From Chloroflexota bacterium (lineage in GTDB: Bacteria; Chloroflexota; Limnocylindria; QHBO01): a DNA stretch of 15,395 nt. Below, in pieces: positions 8,152 through 14,641 of the stretch. Position 1 is the first letter of the stretch. Every line of letters starts with the position of its first letter. Both the position numbers and the translations under genes were made by a program. The notes under the pieces were generated by a model. The model had not been told where the DNA came from, searched no databases, and saw only the letters and a list, made by a program, of their open reading frames with translations. The DNA lies in NCBI GenBank assembly GCA_029865285.1, contig JAOUHE010000027.1:1-15395 (forward strand), given 5' to 3'.

Positions 8152-8361
8152 CTACGCGGCGCTCGCTCGGCGATGCAACGGTGCGCCCCAGGCGGTCGGT
8201 GCGTCGTAGTCGCGGGTCTCGTCAATCTCGAACATCGTCCCGCCATCGGGTACGGAGCGCTCCTCGAGCGACGCCTGCATGCGCCGCTCGCGGACCTCCC
8301 GCTGCCGGCCGCTGTACATGCGCCGCCGACTGGACTGGTGCCGTGGCCGTCCTCGGCTCAT
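8152..8361 (-). CDS. unrecognised small basic protein between rsmH and ftsL
   Basis: I do not recognise this 69-aa product. It starts at ATG 8361, preceded by a perfect AGGAGGG Shine-Dalgarno 8 nt upstream, and ends in a TAG that abuts the ftsL-like ATG. The N-terminal third is strongly basic (many Arg, e.g. RPRHQSSRRRMYSGR), the middle is acidic (EIDETRDYD near 47-55), and there is no membrane segment, cysteine pair or obvious fold; it may be largely disordered. Its place, 25 nt after rsmH and immediately before the ftsL-like gene, makes it part of the dcw operon. In the canonical dcw order nothing lies between rsmH and ftsL. A role as a small nucleic-acid-binding or divisome-associated protein is conceivable but unsupported. 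Confidence 0.75.
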   Translation of the reverse strand: MSRGRPRHQSSRRRMYSGRQREVRERRMQASLEERSVPDGGTMFEIDETRDYDAPTAWGAPLHRRASAA

Positions 8362-8369
8362 CGGTTGTG

Positions 8370-8376
8370 CCCTCCT
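8370..8376 (-). promoter_or_regulatory. Shine-Dalgarno that fixes the start of the small dcw gene
   Basis: On the minus strand this reads AGGAGGG, complementary to the anti-SD of 16S rRNA, 8 nt ahead of ATG 8361. It is the strongest ribosome binding site noted in the dcw operon and is the main evidence that the small downstream frame is translated and does not begin further upstream, where it would overlap rsmH. Confidence 0.85.
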
Positions 8377-8386
8377 CTTTTCGTGA

Positions 8387-9340
8387 CTACGCGCTCGCCG
8401 GGGCGAGCTTCTCGGCCACGCGCAGACGAGCGCTGCGCGCACGACGGTTGCGATGGATCTCGCCGGGACTTGGCTTCACCACGCGCTTGGTAACGGGCCG
8501 CAGTTGCGCGCGGTGTCCACAGGTGCAGGCCGGCGGCAGTGGCTGCTCGATGCAGTCCCGGCTCTCGCGCGCGATGAAGCGTTTGACGATCCGGTCCTCG
8601 CCGGAGTGGTAGCTGATCACCGCCAGTCGTCCGCCGGGTCGCAGGGTTGCAAGCGCACCCTCGAGACCGACACCGAGCACGTCAAGCTCTCGGTTCACGG
8701 CGATGCGCAGCGCCTGGAAGGTCCGCGTGGCCGGATGGATGCGCCCGATGTCGGCCCGGGGCTGCGGTACGGCCGCGGCGACCACGCCGGCCAGGTCGGT
8801 GGCCGTCATCAGGCGACCTTCCGCGCGCGCCGCCAGGATCGCCTTCGCGATGCGGCCTGCACGGCGTTCTTCACCAAACGTCGCGAGGATTCCGGCGAGC
8901 TCTCGCTCCGACGATCCGTCGATGAGGTCGAGGGCCGATACACCACGATCTTCATCGAATCTCATGTCCGGCGGCGCGTCGGCCGCAAAGCCGAACCCGC
9001 GTGCGGAATCGGCGAGCTGATAGCTGGAGAGGCCGAGGTCGAAGAGGACAGCATCGACGTCGATGAACCCGGCGTCGCGTGCAGTCTCGTGGAGCTGCGC
9101 GAAGTTGGCGTGGCGCAGTACAACCCGATCGCCGAACCTGTCGAGGAAGCGGTGCGCCTCCGCGACGGCCGCCTGATCGGCGTCGATGCCGAGCAGGCGG
9201 CCGTCCGGAGACGATGCCTCCAGGAGCCGCTCGGCGTGCCCACCGCCCCCGACTGTGCAGTCCACCGCGGAGCTGCCGGGCCCGAGCGCCAGCGAGGAGA
9301 GAACCTCGTCGACGAGGACCGGCAGGTGCCCTTCTCCCAT
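8387..9340 (-). CDS. rsmH: RsmH (MraW), 16S rRNA N4-methyltransferase of C1402
   Basis: RsmH uses S-adenosylmethionine to methylate N4 of 16S rRNA C1402. The 317-aa product begins MGEGHLPVLVDEVL, the family's typical opening, followed by the SAM-binding DCTVGGGGH (27-35), GIDAD (51-55), DLGLSS (101-106), the helical insertion domain, HPATRTFQALRIAVN (202-216) and SYHSGEDR (243-250; most homologues have SFHSLEDR). The C-terminus carries CTCG (272-275) and a basic tail. The ATG at 9340 is preferred over the in-frame GTG at 9352 because AAAGGTG lies 9 nt upstream of it and overlaps that GTG. It lies 94 nt after mraZ, as in most dcw clusters. Identity is certain. Confidence 0.97.
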   Translation of the reverse strand: MGEGHLPVLVDEVLSSLALGPGSSAVDCTVGGGGHAERLLEASSPDGRLLGIDADQAAVAEAHRFLDRFGDRVVLRHANFAQLHETARDAGFIDVDAVLFDLGLSSYQLADSARGFGFAADAPPDMRFDEDRGVSALDLIDGSSERELAGILATFGEERRAGRIAKAILAARAEGRLMTATDLAGVVAAAVPQPRADIGRIHPATRTFQALRIAVNRELDVLGVGLEGALATLRPGGRLAVISYHSGEDRIVKRFIARESRDCIEQPLPPACTCGHRAQLRPVTKRVVKPSPGEIHRNRRARSARLRVAEKLAPASA

Positions 9341-9349
9341 TGGCGGTTG

Positions 9350-9356
9350 CACCTTT
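9350..9356 (-). promoter_or_regulatory. Shine-Dalgarno selecting the rsmH ATG
   Basis: The minus strand reads AAAGGTG, 9 nt before ATG 9340. It includes the upstream GTG at 9352 in its own sequence, so the longer annotation starting at that GTG would lack a ribosome binding site. This supports the start at 9340. Confidence 0.65.
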
Positions 9357-9434
9357 CGTGTCGGACGACGGGCCGATCGGCCCGGAGACGCATGAATGGC
9401 GGGAATGCGACGTGCGTCATGGCGTCACGCTCCC

Positions 9435-9884
9435 TCAGATCCCGAGATCGGCGAGATGTTCGGCGAGCGCCTCCGGCTCGTCCTCGATGCGTGAGCGATA
9501 TGGCTCCCATGCAGACGGTGCCCAAAGTTCCAGCCTGCTGAGCGCCCCGACCACGACGACCTCGCCCTCGCCGATCCCCGCGTACTCGCGCAGATAACTC
9601 GGGATCAGGACTCTCCCCTGCCGGTCAAGCTCGACCTCGACGGCCCCCGAGGACATGAAGCGGCCAAACTCGCGACCGCGCGTGCTGGTCACCGGGAGCG
9701 CCTGGAGCTTGGTCGCGAGATCGTTCCAGACGTCCTGCGGAAAGATGCCGAGGCAACCATCCAGCCAGCGCGAGATCGTGGCTCCGGGCGCCAGGCGCTC
9801 ACGGAAGCGGACCGGGATCGCAACACGACCACGGTCATCAAGCGTGTGCCTGAACTCTCCGGTCAGAAAGGACGACGGTTGCAT
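9435..9884 (-). CDS. mraZ: MraZ, transcriptional regulator of the dcw operon
   Basis: MraZ is a ring-forming DNA-binding protein that in E. coli represses the dcw operon from direct repeats ahead of its own gene. The 149-aa product contains two SpoVT/AbrB-type swapped-hairpin domains: the first around HTLDDRGRVAIPVRFRE (13-29), the second around VELDRQGRVLIPSYLREYA, each with the typical D-x-x-G-R-V-x-I-P core. The ATG at 9884 is chosen because homologues begin just before this first domain and because the promoter and operator lie directly upstream; the frame is open to 9968 but that stretch is the promoter region. No strong Shine-Dalgarno is visible. It is the first gene of the operon and probably autoregulated through the four boxes at 9897-9931. 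Confidence 0.95.
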   Translation of the reverse strand: MQPSSFLTGEFRHTLDDRGRVAIPVRFRERLAPGATISRWLDGCLGIFPQDVWNDLATKLQALPVTSTRGREFGRFMSSGAVEVELDRQGRVLIPSYLREYAGIGEGEVVVVGALSRLELWAPSAWEPYRSRIEDEPEALAEHLADLGI

Positions 9885-9896
9885 CTGCGCGGCGCC

Positions 9897-9931
9897 TACC
9901 ACTGATCCCCATTTGGCCCCACTTTGGACCA
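9897..9931 (-). promoter_or_regulatory. MraZ operator: four direct boxes at 10-bp spacing
   Basis: Reading the minus strand, four TGG-starting pentamers occur at exact 10-bp steps: TGGTC (9927-9931), TGGGG (9917-9921), TGGGG (9907-9911) and TGGTA (9897-9901), each separated by 5 nt. E. coli MraZ is known to bind TGGGN repeats with 5-nt spacers, so the two inner boxes match fully and the outer two match at TGG. The array lies between the predicted promoter and the mraZ start codon, where bound MraZ could block promoter escape or early elongation. That these are MraZ sites is inference from motif, spacing and position. Confidence 0.88.
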
Positions 9932-9940
9932 CAGGGCGCC

Positions 9941-9968
9941 ATTCTACAGGGCAGGCGTCGCCCGTCAA
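9941..9968 (-). promoter_or_regulatory. sigma-70-type promoter of the dcw operon
   Basis: The minus strand carries TTGACG (9963-9968) as a -35 element and TAGAAT (9941-9946) as a -10 element, each matching the consensus at five of six bases, separated by 16 bp. Transcription would begin near 9934, giving a leader of about 50 nt that contains all four MraZ boxes. It is the clearest promoter in the window and lies just ahead of the first dcw gene. Confidence 0.85.
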
Positions 9969-10026
9969 GGGCTTTTCGACAGGATGGGAGCAGTCGCAGC
10001 CGGATCGGCACCCGGGGGCAGGAGAG

Positions 10027-10941
10027 CTAGAGCTCGTCCTCGGGCAGCAGTTCAGAACTGCGGGAGCCGTCGGGGCGCTTGTAGACCGCGCGAATCCCGA
10101 ATGGCCCCGACGCGTCGTGGATGTAGGAGAGGCCGGTGTAGAACCCGCGCGCCGTCCGCCAGTAGGGCGAACCGTCCGGGAGCGTCAGCCTCTCAACTGG
10201 AGCCTGGGAATTGGCAGAGAACGTGGCCCCGAGCTGCCGGATGATCTCCCCGGTCTCCTCGTCAACCTCGAACAGGATGTAATCGCCGGGCGCGACCGCC
10301 ACTTCGTAGAAGTCGAAGACGTCACCAGGGATGGGCGTCGGATCCGGTGTCTGGACGGGCGTTGGTGGCGGGGCGGATTGGCTGCCGGAGGGCTCGGTGC
10401 TCTCACTCGCGCTTCCGCTTGCGCTCGGGACCACGCTCGGCGACGGCGTTGGCGTCGGTGCCACCGCCGTCCCCCCGTCGCGCAGGAAGAGGAAGGCGGC
10501 ACCTCCGCCAGCCGCGGCCAGCACGATCACCAGGACCGCTCCGATGATCCCGCGTCTCCGACCGCCGCCGTTCGCGATCCCGGACGCGGGGCGTGGTGCC
10601 GCCGGTGGGGGCGGTGGCGGCGTGGCGGGCACGGCCGTCCGTCGGAGTGCCTCGAGCTCCTCGGTGGGGATCACCAGGACTCCGCGCAGGTACCTGGGGC
10701 AGTTTCCGTAGCCGCGCTGCAGACAGACCTTTTCCTGCTGCTCCGACGAGAGCTCGGCCGGCTCCCCGAACGCGTAGCAGCGGTGCTCACGAGTGAACTC
10801 GCCGTGGTACTCGGTCCGGGATGCGGCGAGTCCCAGCAGCGGGCAGACCGTGTCGGGCCGTTTCGCCAATTCGGCAAACAGCGCCCGACGCTCCGCCTCG
10901 CGGGTCGATGCCTGATTCTGCTGCTTGCGGCGCCCGAACAT
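10027..10941 (-). CDS. membrane protein with cytoplasmic four-Cys module and extracytoplasmic C-terminal domain
   Basis: The function is not known to me. The 304-aa product has a cysteine-containing N-terminal module with CPLLG (33-37), HRCYA (53-57), VCLQ (72-75) and CPRYL (81-85): four cysteines (33, 55, 73, 81) that look like a metal or Fe-S site. I recall similar CPxLG...HRCY...CPRY modules in Chloroflexota proteins, often joined to LysM domains, but cannot verify this here. A proline run (about 106-117) leads to one transmembrane helix (about 131-153), then a Pro/Thr/Ser-rich linker (about 161-205) and a roughly 100-residue C-terminal domain (206-304) that should be outside the membrane. 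A -10-like TAGACT ends 9 nt before the ATG and no Shine-Dalgarno is present, suggesting leaderless translation. It ends about 58 nt before the dcw promoter. Confidence 0.85.
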   Translation of the reverse strand: MFGRRKQQNQASTREAERRALFAELAKRPDTVCPLLGLAASRTEYHGEFTREHRCYAFGEPAELSSEQQEKVCLQRGYGNCPRYLRGVLVIPTEELEALRRTAVPATPPPPPPAAPRPASGIANGGGRRRGIIGAVLVIVLAAAGGGAAFLFLRDGGTAVAPTPTPSPSVVPSASGSASESTEPSGSQSAPPPTPVQTPDPTPIPGDVFDFYEVAVAPGDYILFEVDEETGEIIRQLGATFSANSQAPVERLTLPDGSPYWRTARGFYTGLSYIHDASGPFGIRAVYKRPDGSRSSELLPEDEL

Positions 10942-10950
10942 CTCGGTGTG

Positions 10951-10956
10951 AGTCTA
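10951..10956 (-). promoter_or_regulatory. -10-like element for a probable leaderless transcript
   Basis: The minus strand reads TAGACT, with 9 nt to the ATG at 10941. This TANNNT-to-start distance would put the transcription start at or within a few nucleotides of the start codon. The 9 nt between them contain no Shine-Dalgarno. A weak -35-like TTCCGA lies 17 bp upstream. The spacing is the pattern of leaderless genes in GC-rich bacteria; the call is inference. Confidence 0.5.
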
Positions 10957-11100
10957 GCGCGGGCGATCGGCGGTCGGAAGACGCGCCATCAGGACCGTGC
11001 CCGATGGTACGAAGGCCCCATTGAGCCGACCGGCGGCGAAAGCCACGCTGGTCGTGATCCGGCGCAGGTGCTCCGGACATGAGGGGGTGATTAGCCACCC

Positions 11101-11337
11101 GTGGCGCTCGACCCGATCGACAGCGCTCCGCGGATCCCGATCCCTCGGCAGGGGCGGATTCGCCGCTGCCGCGTGCGCCACGTTGCGATCCTGCCCGATG
11201 ATCAGGGGCGCCGAACCCAGGTAGATTGCCTTCTCGGGGGTCGGGACAACCCGCTCTCGCTCGGCACCATCGACGACGCGCGCGCGATCTGCAACGCGTG
11301 CACCGCCACCACCATCTGGCGCGCCGACGAGGACTAG
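11101..11337 (+). CDS. small four-cysteine protein, unrecognised; only plus-strand gene
   Basis: I cannot name this product. From GTG 11101 it is 78 aa; a second GTG at 11173 would give 54 aa. Cysteines fall at 23, 43, 64 and 67, the last two as CNAC, so the longer form contains a possible four-Cys metal site (C-x19-C-x20-C-x2-C), which favours the start at 11101. A GAGGGGG sequence about 13 nt upstream is a possible but distant Shine-Dalgarno. Codon third positions are about 85% G+C while second positions are near 50%, as in real genes of this genome. The C-terminal half (LLGGRDNPLSLGTIDDARAI) reads like an ordinary folded protein. It converges on rnpB, ending 13 nt from its 3' end. The 5' part overlaps a weaker minus-strand frame (10954-11181). 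The stretch 10957-11100 holds nothing else I can support. Confidence 0.6.
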   Translation: MALDPIDSAPRIPIPRQGRIRRCRVRHVAILPDDQGRRTQVDCLLGGRDNPLSLGTIDDARAICNACTATTIWRADED

Positions 11338-11347
11338 GCCGAGGTCC

Positions 11348-11665
11348 CTGGAGAGCGGCCTGTAAGCCGGGTTCTGTGCCGACGCCCTGCGGCGTCGCGA
11401 CGGCCATCCATCTGAGCGACCTACCCGAGGGCTGAGCGAGCCGCCTGCTGCGGCGCGAACGCCGCCTTTCGCCCTCCTATTCGGTCTTGCTCCGGCTCGA
11501 GCTTGCCGCGTTTCACTCCCGCATTGCTGCGGGCATCGTCACTGTGGCGCTGGTCCTCGCCTCACGGCGGACGGGCGTTACCCGCGAGCCTGCTCTGTGG
11601 AGCCCGGACTTTCCTCGAGCGCCGCCTTTCGACGATCGCGCCCGCGGCCGTCCAGCCGCCTCCAG
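11348..11665 (-). ncRNA. rnpB: RNase P RNA, bacterial type A
   Basis: This is the catalytic RNA of RNase P, which removes 5' leaders from tRNA precursors. The universally conserved GAGGAAAGTCCGGGCTC occurs at 11600-11616 and the 3' conserved ACAGAACCCGGCTTA at 11363-11377, with GGAGCAAGACCGAATAGG-like core sequence between them. The ends pair as helix P1: GGAGGCGGCT near 11663 with the 3' GGCCGCTCTCC near 11350, with one bulged base and a G-U pair. The length is about 318 nt, short for type A, mainly because the P12 region is small. Exact ends are estimated from P1. A -10-like TAGAAT lies just upstream. It follows rnhA on the same strand; no clear terminator hairpin with a T-run follows it. 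Confidence 0.96.
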
Positions 11666-11673
11666 GGAGGGTG

Positions 11674-11679
11674 ATTCTA
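11674..11679 (-). promoter_or_regulatory. -10 element of rnpB
   Basis: The minus strand reads TAGAAT, identical to the -10 of the dcw promoter, and would start transcription near 11667, within a few nucleotides of the RNase P RNA 5' end predicted from helix P1. The -35 region, inside the last codons of rnhA, is weak (TGGCCG at 17-bp spacing). rnpB may therefore be transcribed from its own promoter as well as by read-through from the sdh operon. Confidence 0.6.
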
Positions 11680-11710
11680 CTCTGCGGCTCGCACGACGGC
11701 CAGCAGGCGC

Positions 11711-12148
11711 CTAGCCGGGCAACTGATCGATGGCCACGTTGCTGAGACGATCGGCATCCTTGTTGAGCTCTCGCGGCACGTGGCCAACGCTGTAGCCGCT
11801 GAAACGGGTGAGGAGCGCCATCACCTGCGCGTGGATCGGCTTGAGGTCGGGGTGTTTGACCCGGTAGCGTCCGGTGATCTGCCGGGCGACCAGTTCGGAG
11901 TCCATGCGCAGATCGACGTGGGCCGCCCCGAGCAGGACGGCCTCCTCGAGGGCCAACGCGACGGCGGTCCATTCCGCGTAGTTGTTGGTACGGACCCCCA
12001 GGAACGTGGCGACCTCGGCCACCACGCGGCGGTCGGCGGCGTCGCGCAGGATGGCACCCGCTCCCGCAGGACCCGGATTGCCGCGGGCGGCACCGTCGGT
12101 GTGGATCAGGAGTCGCAGCGGGCGCGAACGCGGTGTCGGCTCAGCCAT
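11711..12148 (-). CDS. rnhA: RNase HI family protein
   Basis: RNase HI cuts the RNA strand of RNA-DNA hybrids in the cytoplasm. The 145-aa product is a single RNase H fold with the metal-binding acidic set: D18 in HTDGAARGNPGPAG, E59 in NNYAEW, D83 in MDSELV and D133 in NKDADRLSN. This belongs to the compact subfamily with the VPRELNK-ADRL ending, as found in many Gram-positive and actinobacterial genomes, and lacks an N-terminal hybrid-binding domain. The ATG overlaps the end of sdhB by 8 nt (ATGGCTGA), so it is probably co-transcribed and coupled with the sdh operon. Other members of this subfamily are annotated only as reverse-transcriptase-like or RNase H family proteins, so the symbol is by family. 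Confidence 0.93.
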   Translation of the reverse strand: MAEPTPRSRPLRLLIHTDGAARGNPGPAGAGAILRDAADRRVVAEVATFLGVRTNNYAEWTAVALALEEAVLLGAAHVDLRMDSELVARQITGRYRVKHPDLKPIHAQVMALLTRFSGYSVGHVPRELNKDADRLSNVAIDQLPG

Positions 12149-12845
12149 GTCCGGTACCGCTCACCTCCCGCGTGACCTCCATGATCGCGCGGGTCACGTT
12201 GATGCCGCGCGGACAGGCCTCGACGCAGTTGAAGATCGTCCGGCAGCGCCACACACCGTCCGCGTCGGCCATGATCTCGAGCCGCTCCTCGGCCGCGGTG
12301 TCTCGGCTGTCGAAGATGAACCGATGAGCATTGACGATGGCCGCCGGACCGACGTAGTCGGGGTTCGACCAGAACGAGGGGCAGCCGGTCGTGCACGCGC
12401 CGCACATGATGCATTTGCTGGTGTCCTCGAACCGGTCCCGCTCCTCCGGGGACTGACGACGCTCGAGACCATCGGTCGGCACCTCGTCGTTCACCAGGAA
12501 CGGCATCACCGATCGGTACTTGTCCCAGAAGCCGTCCATGTCGACCAGCAGGTCCTTGATCACCCGCATCCCGCGAACGGGCTCAACCGTCACCCGGGAG
12601 CCGGCATCCTTGACAAGGTACTCACACGCGAGGCGGTTCCGGCCGTTGATCAGCATGGCGTCCGAGCCGCACACCCCGTGGCCACAGGAGCGGCGGAAGG
12701 TGAGCGTTCCGTCCTGGTACCACTTCACCTGGTGCAGCAGGTCGAGTACACGGTCCGACGGCTCGGCCTCGACCCGAAACTCGTCCCAGTGGGGAGCGGG
12801 ATCCGATTCCGGATCGTATCGGCGTACCCGCAGCTGGATCTCCAC
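12141..12845 (-). CDS. sdhB: SdhB, succinate dehydrogenase iron-sulfur subunit
   Basis: SdhB carries electrons from the flavin of SdhA to the membrane quinone site through three Fe-S clusters. The 234-aa product has the full ligand set. The [2Fe-2S] cluster uses C54, C59, D62 and C74 (CGHGVCGSD, LAC), with Asp in the third position as in E. coli. The [4Fe-4S] cluster uses C145, C148, C151 and C211. The [3Fe-4S] cluster uses C155, C201 and C207. Translation begins at GTG 12845, 2 nt after the sdhA stop, with only a weak Shine-Dalgarno. It is the fourth gene of a C-D-A-B operon. FrdB is the alternative, but the Asp ligand, the [3Fe-4S] set and two separate anchor subunits favour SDH. Confidence 0.96.
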   Translation of the reverse strand: MEIQLRVRRYDPESDPAPHWDEFRVEAEPSDRVLDLLHQVKWYQDGTLTFRRSCGHGVCGSDAMLINGRNRLACEYLVKDAGSRVTVEPVRGMRVIKDLLVDMDGFWDKYRSVMPFLVNDEVPTDGLERRQSPEERDRFEDTSKCIMCGACTTGCPSFWSNPDYVGPAAIVNAHRFIFDSRDTAAEERLEIMADADGVWRCRTIFNCVEACPRGINVTRAIMEVTREVSGTGHG

Positions 12846-12847
12846 GG

Positions 12848-14641
12848 TCAGTAGACCCGCGGCTTCGGCGGGAAGCGCGTGATCGTGACCGGCTTGTAGG
12901 CGAGACGTGGGGTGCCGCCGGCGGCGTCCCGGAACGCGAAGGTGTGCTTGAGCCAGTCGACGTCATCGCGGTCGGGAAAGTCATCGCGCGCATGGGCGCC
13001 ACGACTCTCGGTGCGGGCAGCGGCCGACGCTACGGTCGCCTCGGCGCAGTCGAGGAGGAAGCCCAACTCCAGGGCATCGGCGAGGTCGGTGTTGTAGCGG
13101 CGCCCCTTGTCCTGGACGACGACGTGAGCGGCGCGTTCGGCGAGCGCCCGCACCGCCGTCCGGCACTCCCCGAGGAGCGCCGCGGTGCGATACACGCCGC
13201 AGTGGCTGAACATGATCTCCGCGAGTTCCGCGCGAATCACCGCTGGGCGCTCGCCATCGGGGCGCGCAAGCAGTTCGTCGCGCGTCGTCGTCACGCCCGC
13301 CTCGGCGGCCCTGTCCGCGACCGGAGCCTCCGCGGCTCGCACCTCGTCGGCCATGGCGATCCCCGCCCGGCGACCAAAGACCAGGATGTCGAGCAGCGAG
13401 TTCGTTCCGAGTCGGTTCCCCCCGTGAACGCTGACACACGCGCACTCGCCCGCAGCGTAGAAGCCGGGCACCGCGCGCCCGCCCTCATCGGCGAGGACCC
13501 GCCCGTCGATATCGGTTGGGATGCCGCCCATGGCGTAGTGCGCGGTCGGTTGGATCGGCACGAGGTCGGTGAGCGGCTCCAGGCCGAAGTAGGTCCGGAT
13601 GAACCCGCTCATGTCGGGCAGTTTCTCGTTGAGGACCTGTGCCCCGAGATGTCGGACATCGAGATGGACGAAGTCCTTGCCGTTCACGCCGCGTCCCGCA
13701 GCAATCTCCTGGTAGATCGAGCGGCTCACCACGTCGCGGCTGGCCAGGTCCTTCATGGTCGGCGCGTAGCGCTCCATGAAGCGCTCACCCTCGCCGTTGA
13801 CCAGGAAGCCGCCCTCCCCGCGCATCGCCTCTGACAGGAGGAAGCCGAGCTTGTACATGCCGGTCGGGTGGAACTGGAAGAACTCCATGTCCTCGAGCGG
13901 CAGGCCGCGCCGGTAGGCGATCGCCACGCCGTCGCCGGTCAGCGTGTGCGCGTTGCTGGTGACCTTGAAGATCTTGCCGAAACCGCCGGTGGCGAAGAGC
14001 ACGGCCTTCGCTCGGAACGAGTGGATCTCGCTGGTCGAGGTCTGCAGCGCCACGACGCCGGTCACCCGTCCATCGGGTCCGTCGGGCATCTGCAGGTCGA
14101 GGACCTGGTATTCGTCGTAGAAGGCGACGTCGAGCCGGATGCACTGCTGGAAGAGGGTCTGGAGGATGGCGTGTCCGGTCCGGTCGGCCGCAAAGCATGC
14201 TCTCCGCACCGGCGCCTCGCCCTCGTTGCGAGTGTGCCCGCCGAAGCGCCGCTGGTCGATGCGACCCTCTTCGGTGCGGTTGAACGGCATGCCCAGGTGC
14301 TCGAGGTTGATGATCGTCTCGACCGCGTCGTGACACATGACCTCGGCCGCGTCCTGATCGACGAGGTAGTCGCCGCCCTTCACCGTATCGAACCAGTGCC
14401 ACTCCCAGTGATCCTCCTCGGTGGTGCCGAGGGCCGCGCACACCCCTCCCTGTGCGGCCCCGGTGTGAGACCGGCTCGGATACAGCTTGCTGATGACACC
14501 GATGCGGGCCTCGGGCCCGAGGTTGCGCTTGAGCTCCAGGGCGGCGTACAGGCCAGCGCCACCGGCGCCGACCACCACCGCATCGAGGTCGTGGATACGG
14601 ACGCGCGGACGCGCGGACGCATCGGTCATGCGCACGCTCAC
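12848..14641 (-). CDS. sdhA: SdhA, succinate dehydrogenase flavoprotein subunit
   Basis: SdhA oxidises succinate to fumarate with covalently bound FAD on the inner face of the membrane. The 597-aa protein has the FAD-binding GAGGAGL (25-31), SHTGAAQGG (58-66) with the flavin-linking His at 59, HPTG (258-261), the catalytic-arginine motif RGEGG (274-278), HYAMGG (368-373), GGNRLGTNSLLD (407-418) and the C-terminal ARDDFPDRDDVDW (551-563). The start is GTG 14641, overlapping the sdhD TGA by GTGA; an ATG four codons later (14629) is equally possible. There is no Tat signal. Gene order and the anchor subunits point to SdhA over FrdA or L-aspartate oxidase. Confidence 0.97.
   Translation of the reverse strand: MSVRMTDASARPRVRIHDLDAVVVGAGGAGLYAALELKRNLGPEARIGVISKLYPSRSHTGAAQGGVCAALGTTEEDHWEWHWFDTVKGGDYLVDQDAAEVMCHDAVETIINLEHLGMPFNRTEEGRIDQRRFGGHTRNEGEAPVRRACFAADRTGHAILQTLFQQCIRLDVAFYDEYQVLDLQMPDGPDGRVTGVVALQTSTSEIHSFRAKAVLFATGGFGKIFKVTSNAHTLTGDGVAIAYRRGLPLEDMEFFQFHPTGMYKLGFLLSEAMRGEGGFLVNGEGERFMERYAPTMKDLASRDVVSRSIYQEIAAGRGVNGKDFVHLDVRHLGAQVLNEKLPDMSGFIRTYFGLEPLTDLVPIQPTAHYAMGGIPTDIDGRVLADEGGRAVPGFYAAGECACVSVHGGNRLGTNSLLDILVFGRRAGIAMADEVRAAEAPVADRAAEAGVTTTRDELLARPDGERPAVIRAELAEIMFSHCGVYRTAALLGECRTAVRALAERAAHVVVQDKGRRYNTDLADALELGFLLDCAEATVASAAARTESRGAHARDDFPDRDDVDWLKHTFAFRDAAGGTPRLAYKPVTITRFPPKPRVY

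Noticed and set aside
9885..9968. An upstream extension of the mraZ frame by 28 codons.
   Set aside because: This stretch holds the promoter and operator boxes, and homologues begin at the ATG at 9884.
9969..10026. A possible terminator between the 304-aa gene and the dcw promoter.
   Set aside because: I found no stable hairpin followed by a T-run on the minus strand.
9655..11082. A 475-codon plus-strand frame spanning mraZ, its promoter and the 304-aa membrane protein gene.
   Set aside because: It runs antisense across two real genes and a strong promoter, and its product has no domain signal.
10954..11181. A 75-codon minus-strand frame ending just before the 304-aa gene.
   Set aside because: Its codon positions are less biased than those of the overlapping plus-strand frame, and its stop lies in the -10 element proposed for the next gene. 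A real gene here is not excluded.
14599..14622. Short tandem repeat of GCGCGGAC units near the sdhA start.
   Set aside because: Fewer than three 8-bp units within coding sequence for an Arg-rich N-terminus; nothing beyond chance in GC-rich DNA.
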